Part shown: one piece after another, positions 1 through 12,146 of the stretch
Position numbering within the stretch: position 1 is the first letter of the stretch
Layout: the number at the start of each line of letters is the position of its first letter
From: Pyrrhosoma nymphula
Lineage: Eukaryota > Arthropoda > Insecta > Odonata > Coenagrionidae
DNA length: 64,000 bases
Direction: 5' to 3'
Assembly (NCBI GenBank): GCA_963573305.1
Contig: OY754331.1
Location: forward strand, 93,549,434-93,613,433
Notes under the pieces: model-generated
Databases searched by the model: none
The model's input: only the letters and a program-made list of their open reading frames with translations
What the model was told of the DNA's origin: nothing
Translations under genes and position numbers: made by a program

Positions 1-689
1 TAGTAGATAGAGGGAAATTGAAGACGAAGTATCTGTTGGTTTATTATTGTTTCAATCACAATGAATAACTGCACATAGATGCGATATTTCGATTATCCTT
101 TGATTTGCCCTAGATAACTGTTCTATTGTCAGTATTAGCAGACAGTAAATTGTTTGTCACCGAGAGGAATACCTAGAATTAATTCACTCACAACGCTTTT
201 AATCTGCTGTAGGACGTGGTAATCTCCTCTTAGGGTTTGCAATTATTCTTCTTTTTGGCATTGGTGAAAATGTTTTAATTTGGAAATGGAGACAATTACC
301 ATTATGCACCCCAACTAAAAGCATAGCGGTTACAGAATATACTAAATAGAGATAATGTAACTGTATCCATCAAGTATTTTATTAATTTAAACATTTAATG
401 CCTCAAATTTTTTAAGAAATATAATTGTTTATTATCTCAAAACAGATGGACTTAAAACGTACATAGTTTTACTAAAACACCATCAATTATGATAATACAT
501 ATGTGATGATAAGCCTGCAGTAAATTTTCCCTTAATTTTCAAAATTGTTTTCCAGATTCTGCAGCACCGAGCCAACATACTGTTACCCGCGACCCACCAC
601 TAGGAGGTATATGCTATGTACTGACACATTAGGTTGAACTTATGTTTTTTTATTTTTATAAATTAGTCATAACTTTACTGTAACTCACA
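1..689. other. No recognisable gene
   Basis: AT-rich sequence with no supported coding region. Two short stretches follow acceptor-like TTTCCAG sequences (about 550-556 and 870-876) and could be decayed exon ends. They join to no recognisable protein, so I do not call them. Confidence 0.5.
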
Positions 690-828
690 ATCATAACATT
701 GAGAGAATGATAATGCTTCATATTGAAGTACACATGCTCCTCCTGTCTTGGGGCCTTAATGGCAATATGTGTTCCATCAATGTAGCCTAGTGTCCCAGGA
801 ATTTGAGAGGCCAAGTAGATACTGGTTT
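690..828 (-). pseudogene. HARBI1-type transposase fragment
   Basis: The minus strand encodes about 45 residues of a PIF/Harbinger transposase. They run from a segment reading LASQIPGTLGYIDGTHIAIK to a segment containing YHSLNVMIV. The D of IDGTH is the first residue of the DDE catalytic triad, and the HVYFN..K.YHS block that follows is the usual next motif of HARBI1-like proteins. The flanking residues and the other two acidic catalytic residues were not found nearby, and stop codons follow soon after, so this is a fragment of a transposon gene rather than a host gene. It is not closely similar to the Harbinger transposase at 8.6 kb (GSMDGKHIAIRPP), so it comes from a different lineage. Confidence 0.75.
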
Positions 829-3660
829 TGAAAGAAACAAGTGATAAAGTTCTAATAAAAGAATTTATTTTCCAGATACACCAGGCAACTGCGAAGGAGT
901 GATTAATTTGAATTTTATTTGTTTTGTAATGTCAGTTTGTATTGTGAATTTATAATAAATTAGTTATTGAAAGCTACATATGTGTGTACTTGCCTTTGAA
1001 TTACCCAGTTCCTTTCCTGCCTTGTTAATGGGAAAGATCCATTTTTCCGAAACTTGTGGCAAATTCAGTGTATTAGTCTATTTAAAAAAGTATTAGTTTA
1101 TTTATAAAAAGGTGGACTATTAATATGGGTATTTAACAGGGATAGTTATTTATTAATTCTGTAACCACAGATTACAATGAATCTAGTATTTCTAAATAAA
1201 CGAAGGAAGATGAAGATCCATATAATCTGTTAAGTGTGTAATCAATGGATTTTTTCTATCACAATGCTACAAAGTAAGACGATCGAGGCCTTTGGGATGT
1301 ATCGCATTCATCAATGTTATCATTCTTTGCAATGTTTTATTTTCGTAAAGCTTAGTTATTACGGCCATACCCTCCTTTAAACCCACCTTGGCAATATTTG
1401 AAGATTGTGTAATTGTTTAAGGCAATTTAGAATTAAAGTCTTTTGACAGGCATCCCGAGTGATTGCAATAAGACGAATCCAACTTGTCCTCGAAAGCTGA
1501 CGATTTGCTTCTCCTTAAATGAAGGCTATCAATAAAGCTGGGTATGGAAACAACCGGGCATCTACGAAACTAATTAACTACCATTTATTACGGTTTTGAC
1601 ATAGAACGAACACCGACTTTCGCATTTCTGCTGGTCGATCGAAATATCTACCCACAACAACAGCTGACTGACTAAACACCCGGTCTATGTCACAAATTAA
1701 GCATACAATCACTAAACACTGAGACAATTGGATCCTTAATATGAATGAAATATGAGAATAGATTACAATGAATGATAAACTGGAGATACATAATTGGATT
1801 ACACTTCAAAAGAAGGGGATTTACGCGTTCATACAGTCAATGACAGGCGACCTATGAAGCTGCGAAAAACCATCGTCCCCTTTTCAGTTAAATGACATAA
1901 GTTGTCACGATACACAAATGAGATTGTTTAAACAGATGCAAGTATTATGTTATTGACCAAAATATTGCGTAATATTGTAGCTCCCTTAAATTTGATCGAC
2001 ATTAATTCACTCCAAACGAGCAAAGACGACAACCAACTAATATTCTATTGACTATCACTTTTAAACCTCGTTTCAAACATTTAATCCATGTCATTGGTCA
2101 CGTAGCATATTTATATACATTATTCGCACACTTTCTGGTTGTGGTTGGTCCCTGTTGTGGAACCTCATTCCCGCAAACCAACACAGTAATTATTTAATTT
2201 TTTTTTGACGAGTGGTGCATATATTTTACGGCCATTGGAGAAATATTTTATCTGTTTAAACGCACACTTTCTGACCATATCTAAATCTAAATCTCATCCA
2301 ATTGATAAAACTATCACAGAGTAATTACCTTCAGCCGGTCCTTAAATGGGCACCAACACTAGTAATTGGAATAAACAAATAAACTCTAAATAAGACTCTA
2401 GCTACCATTGTTAGCGTTCTGCATTCAAAAACATATAATACGCAACCTTTATTCAAAGTGTAGGCCCAATATTTGCTTCGCTGTTAGTCCCGAAATAGAT
2501 GATGTGACCCCTTCCGAAACCAAATCCCTTCCGAAGACCTCAAACCGAGTGCTCAAACCCACTCGGTTGGATTTCATCCAAGTTCGAATCCGAAGGTATC
2601 GGAAAAAAGCTTACACAATAGCACTTACTAGGAATCGTACGTCACATCCGAAGATTTCGGGCCAATATCCGAGAATCGGATCCGAATGTTATGATCGGAA
2701 GCTTACGCGATAACCCCCCAGGACTGGGGATTTGATTCGAAAAGTAAATAAAATGCTTAGGAAATCTGCGCGCTTTGTTTAAAACTGTTACGAGAGTGTT
2801 TCACAGCTATTAGAGGGATTTTTTTTGGAGACACTGGAGACTCAAAGAGAATAAATGCAAGGCTTGCTTGAGAAATTCAGAACAAGTGTGTTTCATTGTG
2901 ATACAGAGAATATCATTTTGACGCCACACTACATCTTTAGGTCCGACAGAAAAGATAAAATAATATAAATACATTGCCGAACAGATTGGTACGAAATTTC
3001 GTTCTTTCCAAGCACAATAAGTGACCATAATAAAAACTGAGATCCACTGAAAACACTGCCGAAATACACCACCTTTTCAACTCCCTATTACATTCTCCTT
3101 CACACCTTTACACGGCTGGTGTCCTAACAGCCCCTGCCACACGCTGATGCGGCGGATCGCAGGGTATTATGTATATGTATAACCACATCGAGTAAATTCA
3201 CTCCGACGTATATCAATAAATTATTCAAATATTGTTCGAACGTGTGATGCTATAACATCATACAAGGCTTAATCATATCATTACATATAACAATTCGATT
3301 CAAAACGTCAAATTTATAGTGTCCAAAGTATCTAAGTATTAAAAAAGATGCTATTCTCCCAATGGAAATACAAATTTTTCATAAAATAATTTCTTGGTGC
3401 ATATAAATTGACTAATTAAATTTGGGGTATTCTTACTAAACCGTAACATTTAAGTGGAATCAAAATATCTTGGCGATCATGCCTCGAATTAAGATTTTAA
3501 ATCTCATGAACATTTTAGTATTAGGTAGGTAATTAAGTGTGATACCATTGATTTTATGACTGTAGTAGGTGTGTATAAAATTTCTCTGATGTCATAACTT
3601 ATTTCATACAAATAATGATATATTATATTGAATAACTTCTATTCATTTTTTTAAATGCTA
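829..3660. other. No recognisable gene
   Basis: AT-rich DNA without a supportable gene. The only structure noted is at 2510-2712, where the hexamer TCCGAA (or TCCGAG) recurs at least six times in a slightly less AT-rich stretch. Short open frames here have no recognisable motif. Confidence 0.5.
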
Positions 3661-3689
3661 TCGCCTCAAAATCAGTTGTTGTGAGTCAG

Positions 3690-4190
3690 AGAAAATGCCT
3701 CTGGATGAGAATGAGAACACCCATCCTGTTTACTTTCCGATTTCCGTCGTTCCGTGACCGTTTTAACCCCTCACACATATCCGCTCGTTCGTGTTTCGCA
3801 TTTTCACGTTTTACGCGCTCCTCTTTCCGCGTCGTTTTCCGTCCACGCGAATCCAGCTTGAGCGATCGTATATTCGAAGGAGCTCTTTGGCGCATTAGCA
3901 GAGCAGATGAGATGCGTAAGCCAATGGGGGCGATTCCGGCTGATGGACGATCAACTTCAAGGTCAGATTAGGGTTGTGGGAGGGAACGGGCAACAAGGGA
4001 AGGCTGGGGACACTTATTGGGAAAGAGGGACGAGAGAGGAAATCAAACTACATATTTCGCAATAAGTCGCAGCAAAGTATACTGGAAGCGAAACTTGCGG
4101 ACATCCCTAGCCGCCTGCGCGAAGCGTATCGTCAAAGAGGGGAAGGTGAAGGAGCTGAGGGGAGAAGGCATCACACAACTGTAAAAAGAT
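3690..4190. other. CpG-richer islet of unknown nature
   Basis: About 500 bp with far more CG dinucleotides than the flanking DNA (for example the CGTTCGTGTTTCGC and TTTCCGCGTCG stretches). Open frames occur on both strands, but none shows a recognisable domain and the composition alone explains them. It could be a promoter or first-exon region of a gene not otherwise visible, or a fragment of a CpG-rich transposon. Confidence 0.25.
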
Positions 4191-6916
4191 GAGAACATAA
4201 ACAGACTTCATGGAGGCTAAAGCGGTAATCTTGGGTTATAAGAAATTCATTTAAAATAAATAAATTTTCAAATAATTTTTAAGAAATTCTTCGGCCACAT
4301 TTGAGTACATTGCTTATACGTCGAAACTCACCATACATGCTACAAGCAATGGAAATATACATAATGGTATTTTACATTTTTGGTTTTATTATAGCATGCT
4401 ATGACTTGAATTTTCGGCGCGGAAGTCAAAATTTTGGCAAAAAGATTTGTATAAATAGGCTTTTTCGAATATTTGACTCCGTGTGACGCCTTGATGTTTG
4501 TTAGCAAACATTATAATATTATAAAATTGAATTTAATATTGAATTGCCAAAATAATCAGTAAAATGGATTTTTCATACTTTCACCAATAAGAACACGCAT
4601 TAAAAGGTTCACGCAAATATGTACGAATATAATATTTGCTCCAACCACCTTAACTTAAGAGGGCGGAAGAGTGCCATTGGCGCAATTTAATGACTATGCT
4701 TACGGTCAAAAGATAGCTGCATCAAAATAAACCTACTCCTCATAACCCATCAAAGAGGCCCATCTAAACAATTGGATTTAGAGCAATAGAGAGCCAGGAA
4801 GTTGATGTGAATAACAGACTGCGTTTTGAAGTTAGCAATGAAGGAATGGTTTATGACCTTCGAAAACATGGTAGTTAAACCTGGGAATACACTTGGGGTA
4901 CGTACGGAGGCGAGAATGGAACACAAATATATGATTTTGAACACCTATGCCAATGCGATTTAGTGTCGACAACGATGGACGTGAATAAGAAACTTACGAA
5001 TGCGATGGATGAACGCGCAACGTAATGAACGACGAAAGCAAGTGACTGTAAGACATTCCTTCATACGTTGAATAAATACGAATGCTTTGAGTTAATGATT
5101 GAAGAATCTCAATTTGCCGATGTACACCGGAAGAGGAAAGCATCAGAAATGTTGCCTAAAATTCCCATTAGTGAAGCGGTTACCCTAAGGAATCCCTATT
5201 TAAGCGGGCGATATTGAGCGCTCATTTCCTATGCACAAATTTCGAGCGACCGGCGCACAACCGTCACTTTGGAAAACAGAAGTATCTTGTTTCCCACCCC
5301 CATAAGACACGTTTCTATCGAGGAAATGAAAGTAATAATGAAAGTAAAAATTTAAGTGATTTATCTACAAGCATTGGTGAAAAGGGAAGTAATCAGGATT
5401 GAAAAAAAGTTGTTTAGAATAAGAGGACCTGGTTGTAATGAACCAAAATACTATTAAAGATACTCATTGAATATTTTATATATGATACAGCGCTTTTTCA
5501 TCCTTAATATCCTAAAAAAAGCTCACAATTCATAATACCGTATTTCTAAGGTCATATTTCAAATACATGCTTAGATTTAAAAAAATACTCATGATTATAC
5601 CCTGGACTTTTCAAAATATTTTTACTTATTAAGCGAATTTTTTTCGTAAAATGGAGGAGCACTTTTCCGGGCTCTAGATATGAGTAATGGGAAGCAATGA
5701 GCAATATATTAGCATTCGCCAAAACATTGTGTTTAATGTCAACGCCAAATTAAAGAAGAGCTGCTATATCGTCACTGATTCCTGATTCACTGGCTACATG
5801 CAATTTCATGAGTTATCTACATAATATCCTGCAAGTTACCACATGGGTATGTAGCATGGGTTGAGTTAACCAAATATTCTCTGCAAATATAAACCCAAAA
5901 CAACGTTAATGAACCTAGGAGGAGTCCTGCATTAGGAAAAAACCTGTTAAACCCTACATCGATCGTAAAAGGGATGAAATACTTGTTAGTTTTGTTCGAC
6001 TATTAATCAGTAGCTGATGAATGCCATGTTTAAGACTTTCTGAAACTATATTTTGCTGTTGAATTTTCAGCGAAAATATTAACAATTTGTGCAATAATGC
6101 CAGCAATGTTCATAAATGATAAAAATACTACAAGAGCATTAAGTTCATTATGTCATATTAGAAAACATCCATCAAGGAAGATAATATATGGCATCGAACG
6201 ATGCTGCCTATTGATATTTGTACTCACGGAACAGAGTATGTGTTACAATTCTAAAGTCCAAATAGATTCAGAAGATATTCCTACCCGCGTGTATAAACTA
6301 TTACCTCCAGAAATAGCTTCCTACTTGCAGGTAGCATTTGGAAAAACCCAACCATCAATGTACCGAACCCACATGGTACTGTAAAGTATGATATGAATTG
6401 TGTTGTTGGTTGCTGGGTTGCTGGGGGGTTGTTGATAAAAGGAAAAGGGGGAATGGGATTTGGAGAGGATGCTGGATGCATCAAGAAACATTGTAATGGA
6501 AAGAATAAAGAGTTTTGAAACAAAATAAACGTCTGACGTTACACTACTGTAATATTTTACTAAACCAGATATTCTACGGTTAACTATATCATCGGAATAA
6601 AATTAGAGGCATAAGACTACAGAACGGGCAGGTTTAAAATGGCACTTTTTTGAGAACAAGTTAAGACTAAAAAAGCTACCAATGAGACTAGGCTTGTCGA
6701 TAGGTAGAGTAGCTATTTAGTTAATTGGCTCCCTAATAATTACTTCTAATCTACAACATGGCAACCTCAGAACGACTAGCATGCTTTCTTTATAATTTTA
6801 TCATGAATCACTCTGCATTTATATATTTGCAAAAGACTAACACATATACTATTTGTTTACATAAAATTGGAATCATATCTAGGTTTAAGGGGAAAAAGGT
6901 TTCCTTTGTTTACTAT
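4191..6916. other. No recognisable gene; one dispersed repeat copy
   Basis: AT-rich DNA without a supported gene. The stretch 4838-4945 (TTTATGACCTTCG...AACATGG...GAGAATGGAA) is a diverged copy of a sequence seen again at 24975-25147, so it belongs to a dispersed repeat family. An open frame at 6097-6384 has no recognisable motif. Confidence 0.4.
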
Positions 6917-6996
6917 GGGAAAAAAAGTTTCCCAACCAACGGATAGCCGCCACTATCGCTTTGAGGGAATATTGGCTTCCTTTCTGGCGGTATGTA
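6917..6996 (+). repeat. Left half of a split dispersed repeat
   Basis: This stretch (TGGGAAAAAAAGTTTCCCAA...CACTATCGCTTTGAGGGAAT...GGTATGTA) matches the first part of the uninterrupted repeat copy at 16540-16745 read on the minus strand. Its continuation lies at 14021-14172, on the far side of the fold-back element. The two halves bracket the fold-back insertion and fix its boundary. A short insertion of about 20 bp (TTGGCTTCCTTTCTGGC) distinguishes this copy. Confidence 0.75.
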
Positions 6997-7316
6997 CAGT
7001 GGCGAAAAAAATTAACGCAAAGCTCGTTGGCTTCTGTGGATGCGGCGAACACGGGAACCACTTGGAGTAGACCACCTTCCGAAAATTTGACAGCAGAATT
7101 TTTCATACAACCGGGAATTTTCAAAATTCATACGCTTCACACCAGTGATATTAAATCATACGCATCGAAATTTGACTACGCGTAAAATACACAACTGCGA
7201 GCTCTTGCTTCTTTTTCAAATTATCTCTTCATCCATCTCTCACCAACTAGCTGCCGTCGGGGAATCTGTGAACGCAGCACACATAATGAACATAGAAACC
7301 GCCAGTCTGCTTCACA

Positions 7317-7390
7317 GTTCCAGTGGTGTATTGGGTAAAGCATCCGGCTTTCGACATGAAGATCGCGAGTTCAAATATCGGTGAAGCCTC
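7317..7390 (+). other. tRNA-like segment in left arm
   Basis: Resembles the body of a tRNA. There is a D-arm/A-box-like GTGGTGTATTGGGTAAAGCA, an anticodon arm with loop CTTTCGA (TTC at the anticodon position, as in tRNA-Glu), and a T-arm/B-box-like GCGAGTTCAAATATCGG. The 3' end TGAAGCC has no matching 5' acceptor strand, so it is not a working tRNA. It may be a tRNA-derived internal promoter for RNA polymerase III, or a tRNA-derived SINE remnant. The partner in the other arm (13617-13690) is closer to a tRNA (TTCAAATCTCGG). Confidence 0.55.
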
Positions 7391-8070
7391 TTTATTTATG
7401 CAATTTATGCAACTAATGAAATCCGTTTTTCTGGCCATTCACTTTTCGCTTAATAGTGCAGGAGGTCCGCAGGATGTAATATGATTCCTTGAATGTCACT
7501 AACCTTTATTAATTAAAATTCAACTCCTAACTACCATAACCATTTTTTCCGGCAGTTGACTGAACAGTTAAATTTGACCACCTCTCCTGAGTCGTCCAGC
7601 CCCGCTCGCATACCTCTTATGCAACCTCGCATACCTCTGGGTCTTCGTGCGCGCTTATCGTCTCATGCGTTTTCTCGCTTTTATGTTCTCGAGGGCAGAT
7701 CCTTCGAGGTTTGGCAGGGCAGAGTGAAGGCAGAATTTCGAGCCGTTTAAAACACTGGACGATGCTGGTTCTTACAGCCGTCGATTTTTCGTACGCACTT
7801 GTGTAAACGAATCAGTTCGTCGAAGCAAAAAATACACCTCTAATAAACCGGCTTTTAATTCGGTGAATAGTGTTTGCATTTCCTCACGAAAGATGCCATG
7901 TCCTAATAATGTTTCTAGCATTCTCATATTCTCAATGAATATATTATTATAGCATCTTTTGTTTCAAAATTAGGGAAATATTTTTCGCACACCTTTTATT
8001 AGAATGTTACTACGCCATGGTCTCTTCAAGATGGAAAATAATGAACCATGAGTCTTTTTACTAACGGGAA

Positions 8071-8235
8071 TTTTCCATTTGCAAAGCAACTCTTACGTAA
8101 TATGATTTTAGATAAACGCGTGAATATCTATTTATCTGAAACAGCTTTGGTATCTCCGTTAAGTTAGACCGAGTACTAACCTGGTGTCAATAATTATGCG
8201 TTACTAATTACCTTTCAGATAAATTTAGCTGAATA
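8071..8235 (+). repeat. 165 bp unit, tandemly duplicated in the left arm
   Basis: The unit starts TTTTCCATTTGCAAAGCAAC and ends TTTAGCTGAATA. A second copy follows directly (8236-8260), is broken by the Harbinger element, and resumes at 11605 to about 11745. The right arm has only one copy, so the duplication postdates formation of the palindrome. Unit 1 shows the uninterrupted site (CTCTTACGTAATATG) where the Harbinger element sits in unit 2. Confidence 0.8.
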
Positions 8236-8257
8236 TTTTCCATTTGCAAAGCAACTC

Positions 8258-8260
8258 TTA
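8258..8260 (+). repeat. Target-site duplication TTA, left
   Basis: TTA directly precedes the Harbinger element and is repeated at 11605-11607. TWA duplication is the hallmark of PIF/Harbinger. Confidence 0.85.
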
Positions 8261-8559
8261 AGCCGTGTTTACACGATGCATTTACCCGCGCAAGTACGTG
8301 GCTGGACAGATGCGTGAATAGATGTCTGGACAGATGCGCGTTCACGCACCTAGGAGTGTTTACACGATGATTGTGTTGGCGCAATTGTTCGACCATTTTC
8401 TCGATACGCATTACGAGATTGCTTTTGTTTTACTAGTATCAAACGCCACTGCTACGAAACAGACGATATCATACCTGTACTTCAGTTATTGCTATAGACT
8501 TCTTCACTGCTCGTCGCGTCGGACTACCGGAACGAAAGGACATTTATTTTTGGCGAGAT

Positions 8560-9941
8560 ATGGAATTGGACGATGACGAAGCTGCTGCTGCTGCAGCAGC
8601 AGTTATTGGCATAATGATGGCAACTGCAGAAAGGAGAAGATGTGCTAGGAGGAGATCCGTGTGGACGAAACCCTGGATTCAAAGGAGAGAGGGAGGTCGA
8701 GGGATTCTGAGCATGGTTCATGAAGAGTTGGCGATGGAAGACGAAAGTGCATTTAAAAACTTTATGCGAATGACTGAGGAGCAGTTCTACGAAATCCTGG
8801 ACTTAGTGAAAGACGATATCGGGAAGGGGGACACCACGATGAGGGAATCTATATCCCCTGAGAAAAGGTTACTATTGGCCCTAGCATAAAATATTTTGCA
8901 GAAAAAGATTGAATTATATATTCTGAATGTCTCGATGGGGAGTATTATTTCATTTAAAACTTTTCAGGTTATCATTGACCTTGCGGTTCCTGGCTACCGG
9001 AGAAACGTATCGTTCTATGATGTATTCGACCAGAATACATCATAGCACGGTAAGTCAAATTATTCCGGAAGTGTGTGAAATAATTTACCGCAATTTAAAG
9101 GGAGAATACCTGAAGGTAACTGTTTATTTTTTGTATATTCTGAGAGTAATTATCTACCTGTTGAATATTGATAGAAATTTGCCTACCTGACATATTATTA
9201 ATTTTCTTATCGACCTAGGTACCACGATCACGTAGGGAGTGGGAGGAAATCGCCGAGAATTTCGACTCCTTGTGGAACTTTCCTATATGCCTAGGTTCCA
9301 TGGACGGCAAACACATTGCTATCCGTCCGCCAGCCGACGCCGGATCGCATTATTATAATTACAAAGGGGGTCACTCCGTTGTCCTGCTGGCAGTGGTCGA
9401 TGCTAATTATAAATTTATATACGTGGATGTTGGTGTCAATGGGAGAATTAGCGACGGGGGAGTTTTCCGTGAGAGCACCCTGTCCACAGCAATTGCTCGC
9501 AACACACTGAACTTCCCACCAAATAAAATCCTACCTAATGGATAGGCGGCTGTTCCGTATGTCTTCGTCGCCGACGACGCTTTCCCATTGAGTACGAGAA
9601 TTTTAAAGCCCTTTCCAAGCAGGGATCTCACAGAGGAGAAGAGGGTATTCAATTACAGGCTCTCTAGGGCAAGGAGGGTGGTAGAAAATGCCTTTGGCAT
9701 ACTCAGCAATCGCCTCCGAATTTTTTTAACAACAATGAACCTTACGCCAGATAAGGTTGATAAAATCGTTTTAGCCTCTGCTGTTGTACATAACTACCTG
9801 TGCCAAAAAAATGGACCAAGGTATACAATGAATTCCGAAGAGGACTTCATTCTTTTGGATATGTCTCAACAAACAGGAAATAGGGCTGCAAACTCTGCTC
9901 TCTGCATAAGAAATGAATTTAAAGATTACTTTAACCGCTAG
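8560..9941 (+). CDS. Harbinger DDE transposase, spliced, one in-frame stop
   Basis: Would catalyse cut-and-paste transposition of the element through an RNase H-like DDE nuclease domain. Three exons give one continuous frame of about 392 codons: 8560-8867, 8968-9115 and 9219-9941. The junctions are AAAAG|GTTACT to TTTTCAG|G, and CTGAAG|GTAACT to GACCTAG|G. The start is an ATG followed by an acidic and polyalanine N-terminus coded by repeated GCTGCAG triplets. The catalytic residues are about D180 (GSMDGKH), D231 (GRISDGG) and E308 (VVENAFG); the helix-turn-helix-like region lies N-terminal to them. A TAG at 9543-9545 interrupts the frame between the second D and E. The frame resumes at the next codon (AAVPYVFVADDAFPL), so this is a point nonsense change and the copy is probably inactive unless it is read through. 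The gene ends about 70 bp from the end of the convergent partner gene. Confidence 0.88.
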
Positions 9942-10008
9942 TAATGGTTTAAAAGTTATTTGTAATGGCAAAACCAATAAATACAAATAAATTCAGAATA
10001 ACGTGTTT

Positions 10009-11171
10009 TTATTGCCCATTATCATGGAACACCTTGTATATTTCAAATATAATTTTGTTTTTTAATGCATTGTCTTTGATATCCCGGAGCTTATTCCCCA
10101 CCAGCTTCCCAAAACCCGCTTCCGTATCATCTGCTGCTCTTGTTGCTAAGCCACCAAGAGCCTGGGAAGCAGTTTTGAGAAGGGCCGAAGTTTCATCGGG
10201 GGAACTCAGCTTCCTTCTTTTACTCAGTCCTGATGGACCAGGCGTCGATTCACTATGAACGCCTTGCGGCGTGGGAGGAGCACTGGAGGGTCGGGCATTG
10301 TCATCCACGAACAGGACCTCCACCGGCATTGATGATAGCCCTGCCTCTACCTCCAATTCCCCCTCATCGAAGACAGGAATATCTTCCAGGTCTACGGTAG
10401 GCTGAGAAAAGATAAAAATTATAAGAATGGCAGCATTAGGCACAACTGAGCTCAATGCCAAGCAACTTATGAAGTTAGCACGAGCGAAAGATGTGTAGGT
10501 ATTTCATTAGAAATGAAGGAAACATACTTCATTTACGTCGTCCAATGTGGACGTACTCTCTCTCGGAGATGTATAGTCGTCTATAAACGACATCTCTTGA
10601 AAATAGTAAAGTGCCGGTACGTAAACCTGAAATTTTTAAATGTTATTTCCCCTAGTACTTTCAAGGAACTTTTTAAGGCTGCAAAAGTAATTGAAAAACC
10701 AACTCCTTTGGGATTGTTTACTAACCGAGTCTACTCCTGCCCCACTCTTTTTAGAGGATATCACCTTCCACCTCTCTGACATATAGTCTGTCCTCATGGA
10801 GTGCCACTTCTTTTTACACTCCTCCATCGTTGTGTTGGGTCTGGAATGTAGCAAAATGAAAACTTCCGTCATTACCCACAGAGTGCGCCACACAATAAGT
10901 AATCATGCATTATATAAGTATTCATATCAATAATATAGTCGAGTATTTCTTCATCTTCCGATAGAAGCATTGTTTTTCCCTCACACGAAATAAATAAAAT
11001 TCATGAAACATTATTTTCGTACCTGATTGCCTTCATCAAGCCAGCTATCTCCGCCATTCCAGCCTGCCTCTTCCCCTTGTTTTTGTACAGACTGTTCCGG
11101 GGGTCATATAAATGTGGCCTCTCGCTGACCAAATGAATCAGCCTCTCCACCTGATCCCATGACCAAGACAT
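10009..11171 (-). CDS. Harbinger-associated MADF/SANT-like protein, 4 exons
   Basis: Harbinger elements need a second protein, a Myb/SANT or MADF-like DNA-binding factor, that helps the transposase reach the nucleus and bind the element's ends. Four exons read on the minus strand: 11171-11023, 10840-10659, 10595-10528 and 10401-10009, all with GT..AG junctions and consistent phase, for 263 residues. Residues 1-110 form the MADF-like domain: MSWSWDQVERLIHLVSERPH, then AEIAGLM and the second-helix block EECKKKWHSMRTDYMSER. A serine/proline-rich acidic linker follows (TPGPSGLSKRRKL, a possible nuclear signal), then a C-terminal segment near residue 205-263 (ALLKTASQALGGL...IIFEIYKVF) resembling the protein-interaction tail of such factors. 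No stop or frameshift was seen, so it looks intact. Exon limits come from splice consensus and phase only. Confidence 0.85.
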
Positions 11172-11604
11172 TTTTGGACACGTTCACGTTGGAGTTGTGA
11201 TAAACGATGTTTATATTTAAGTCCGGGGTAACTAATCAAGCAGCGATCCGTCAAGAGTAGTCCAAGAAGAGCAGGGTTCAATCAGGTAGAATAGAGGTCC
11301 AGACAAAGCGAGGGTCGAAATATTATAAGCTGATTATAAGCAGTAATACGCACGTAAACACACCGAAGCAAACGAAAAGCAGGCAACAACTGAATGCATA
11401 TGTCGTTTATGATAGCTACCACCAGATGGAACTGCGAAACGACTGAAAATTGCTCAGACACATTCACCAAATTAGAACAGGGGCTATTTTCTGTCCACGC
11501 ATTCACGCATTTGCGCAATTTTGAGTGTTTACAAGGTGCAATTTTGATGGTGAATGTGTTCATGCATCTACCCGCGCGGGTAAATGCATCGTGTAAACAC
11601 GGCT

Positions 11605-11970
11605 TTACGTACTTAATATGATTTTAGATAAACGCGTGAATATCTATTTCTCTGAAACAGCTTTGGTATCCCCGTTAAGTTAGACCGAGTACTAACCTGG
11701 TGTCAATAAATATGCGTTACTAATTACCTTTCAGATAAATTTAGCTGAATATTTAAGCTAAGGTGTAATAATTTTTCCCCATCTCATATTACGCCACCAC
11801 CCTTCTTTTGTTATTTTCCTCTACAATCTTGGTAAAAAACGCGAGTTTCTTGGCCGATAAACCAGCAAAGGCCCCGATGAAGACGACGAACATGTTAAGG
11901 TCAAATATGGTTAAGATATACTACGTTGCTTGAAAACTCGCAGGGACCTTGGTGAATTGAAGACTTTCTT
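11605..11970 (+). repeat. Left arm (inner part) of the fold-back element
   Basis: Resumes the left arm after the Harbinger element (TTACGTACTTAATATG...) and runs to GAAGACTTTCTT. It is the reverse complement of 12567-12930. The first 140 bp complete the second copy of the 165 bp duplicated unit. Confidence 0.85.
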
Positions 11971-12146
11971 TCAAAGAAGACAGGTTTTCAAAAGATTATT
12001 ATCGGCCGTAATTGCACGTCACTGAGTATTTTTTGAAATATGGTCCAAAAGAAAATATTTTCCCTTTAATTGAATATTGTAGGATACTATTTATTCTTTG
12101 AAATTTCAATGCGATCGAAAGATTTCCCATTGCTGATCACTCATGA

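Larger units (their letters stand above)
6997..8260 (+). repeat. Left arm (outer part) of the fold-back element
   Basis: Reverse complement of about 12790-14020. By eye the arms agree over nearly all their length, with scattered substitutions and small indels. It contains a tRNA-like segment at 7317-7390 and ends in a second copy of a locally duplicated 165 bp unit, which the Harbinger element interrupts. Confidence 0.85.
8261..11604 (+). mobile_element. PIF/Harbinger element, 3,344 bp
   Basis: Terminal inverted repeats begin AGCCGTGTTTACACGATGCA at 8261, continue TTTACCCGCGC, and are mirrored at the 3' end (11574-11604). A TTA flanks both sides. Inside lie two convergent genes: the transposase on the plus strand (8560-9941) and a MADF/SANT-like DNA-binding protein on the minus strand (10009-11171), the usual two-gene set of this superfamily. 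Subterminal sequence at both ends repeats GTGTTTACA and CACGCA motifs that may be protein-binding sites. The uninterrupted target is still visible at 8091-8105 and, inverted, near 12920-12935. Only one disabling stop was seen in the transposase, so the copy looks young relative to its surroundings. Confidence 0.93.

Noticed and set aside
3681..4192. Overlapping open frames of 61-96 codons on both strands
   Set aside because: Frames overlap on both strands in a CpG-richer patch, with no domain, splice or conservation signal.
7317..7390. Functional tRNA-Glu gene
   Set aside because: No pairing acceptor stem, a mismatched anticodon stem, and presence inside both arms of a mobile element.
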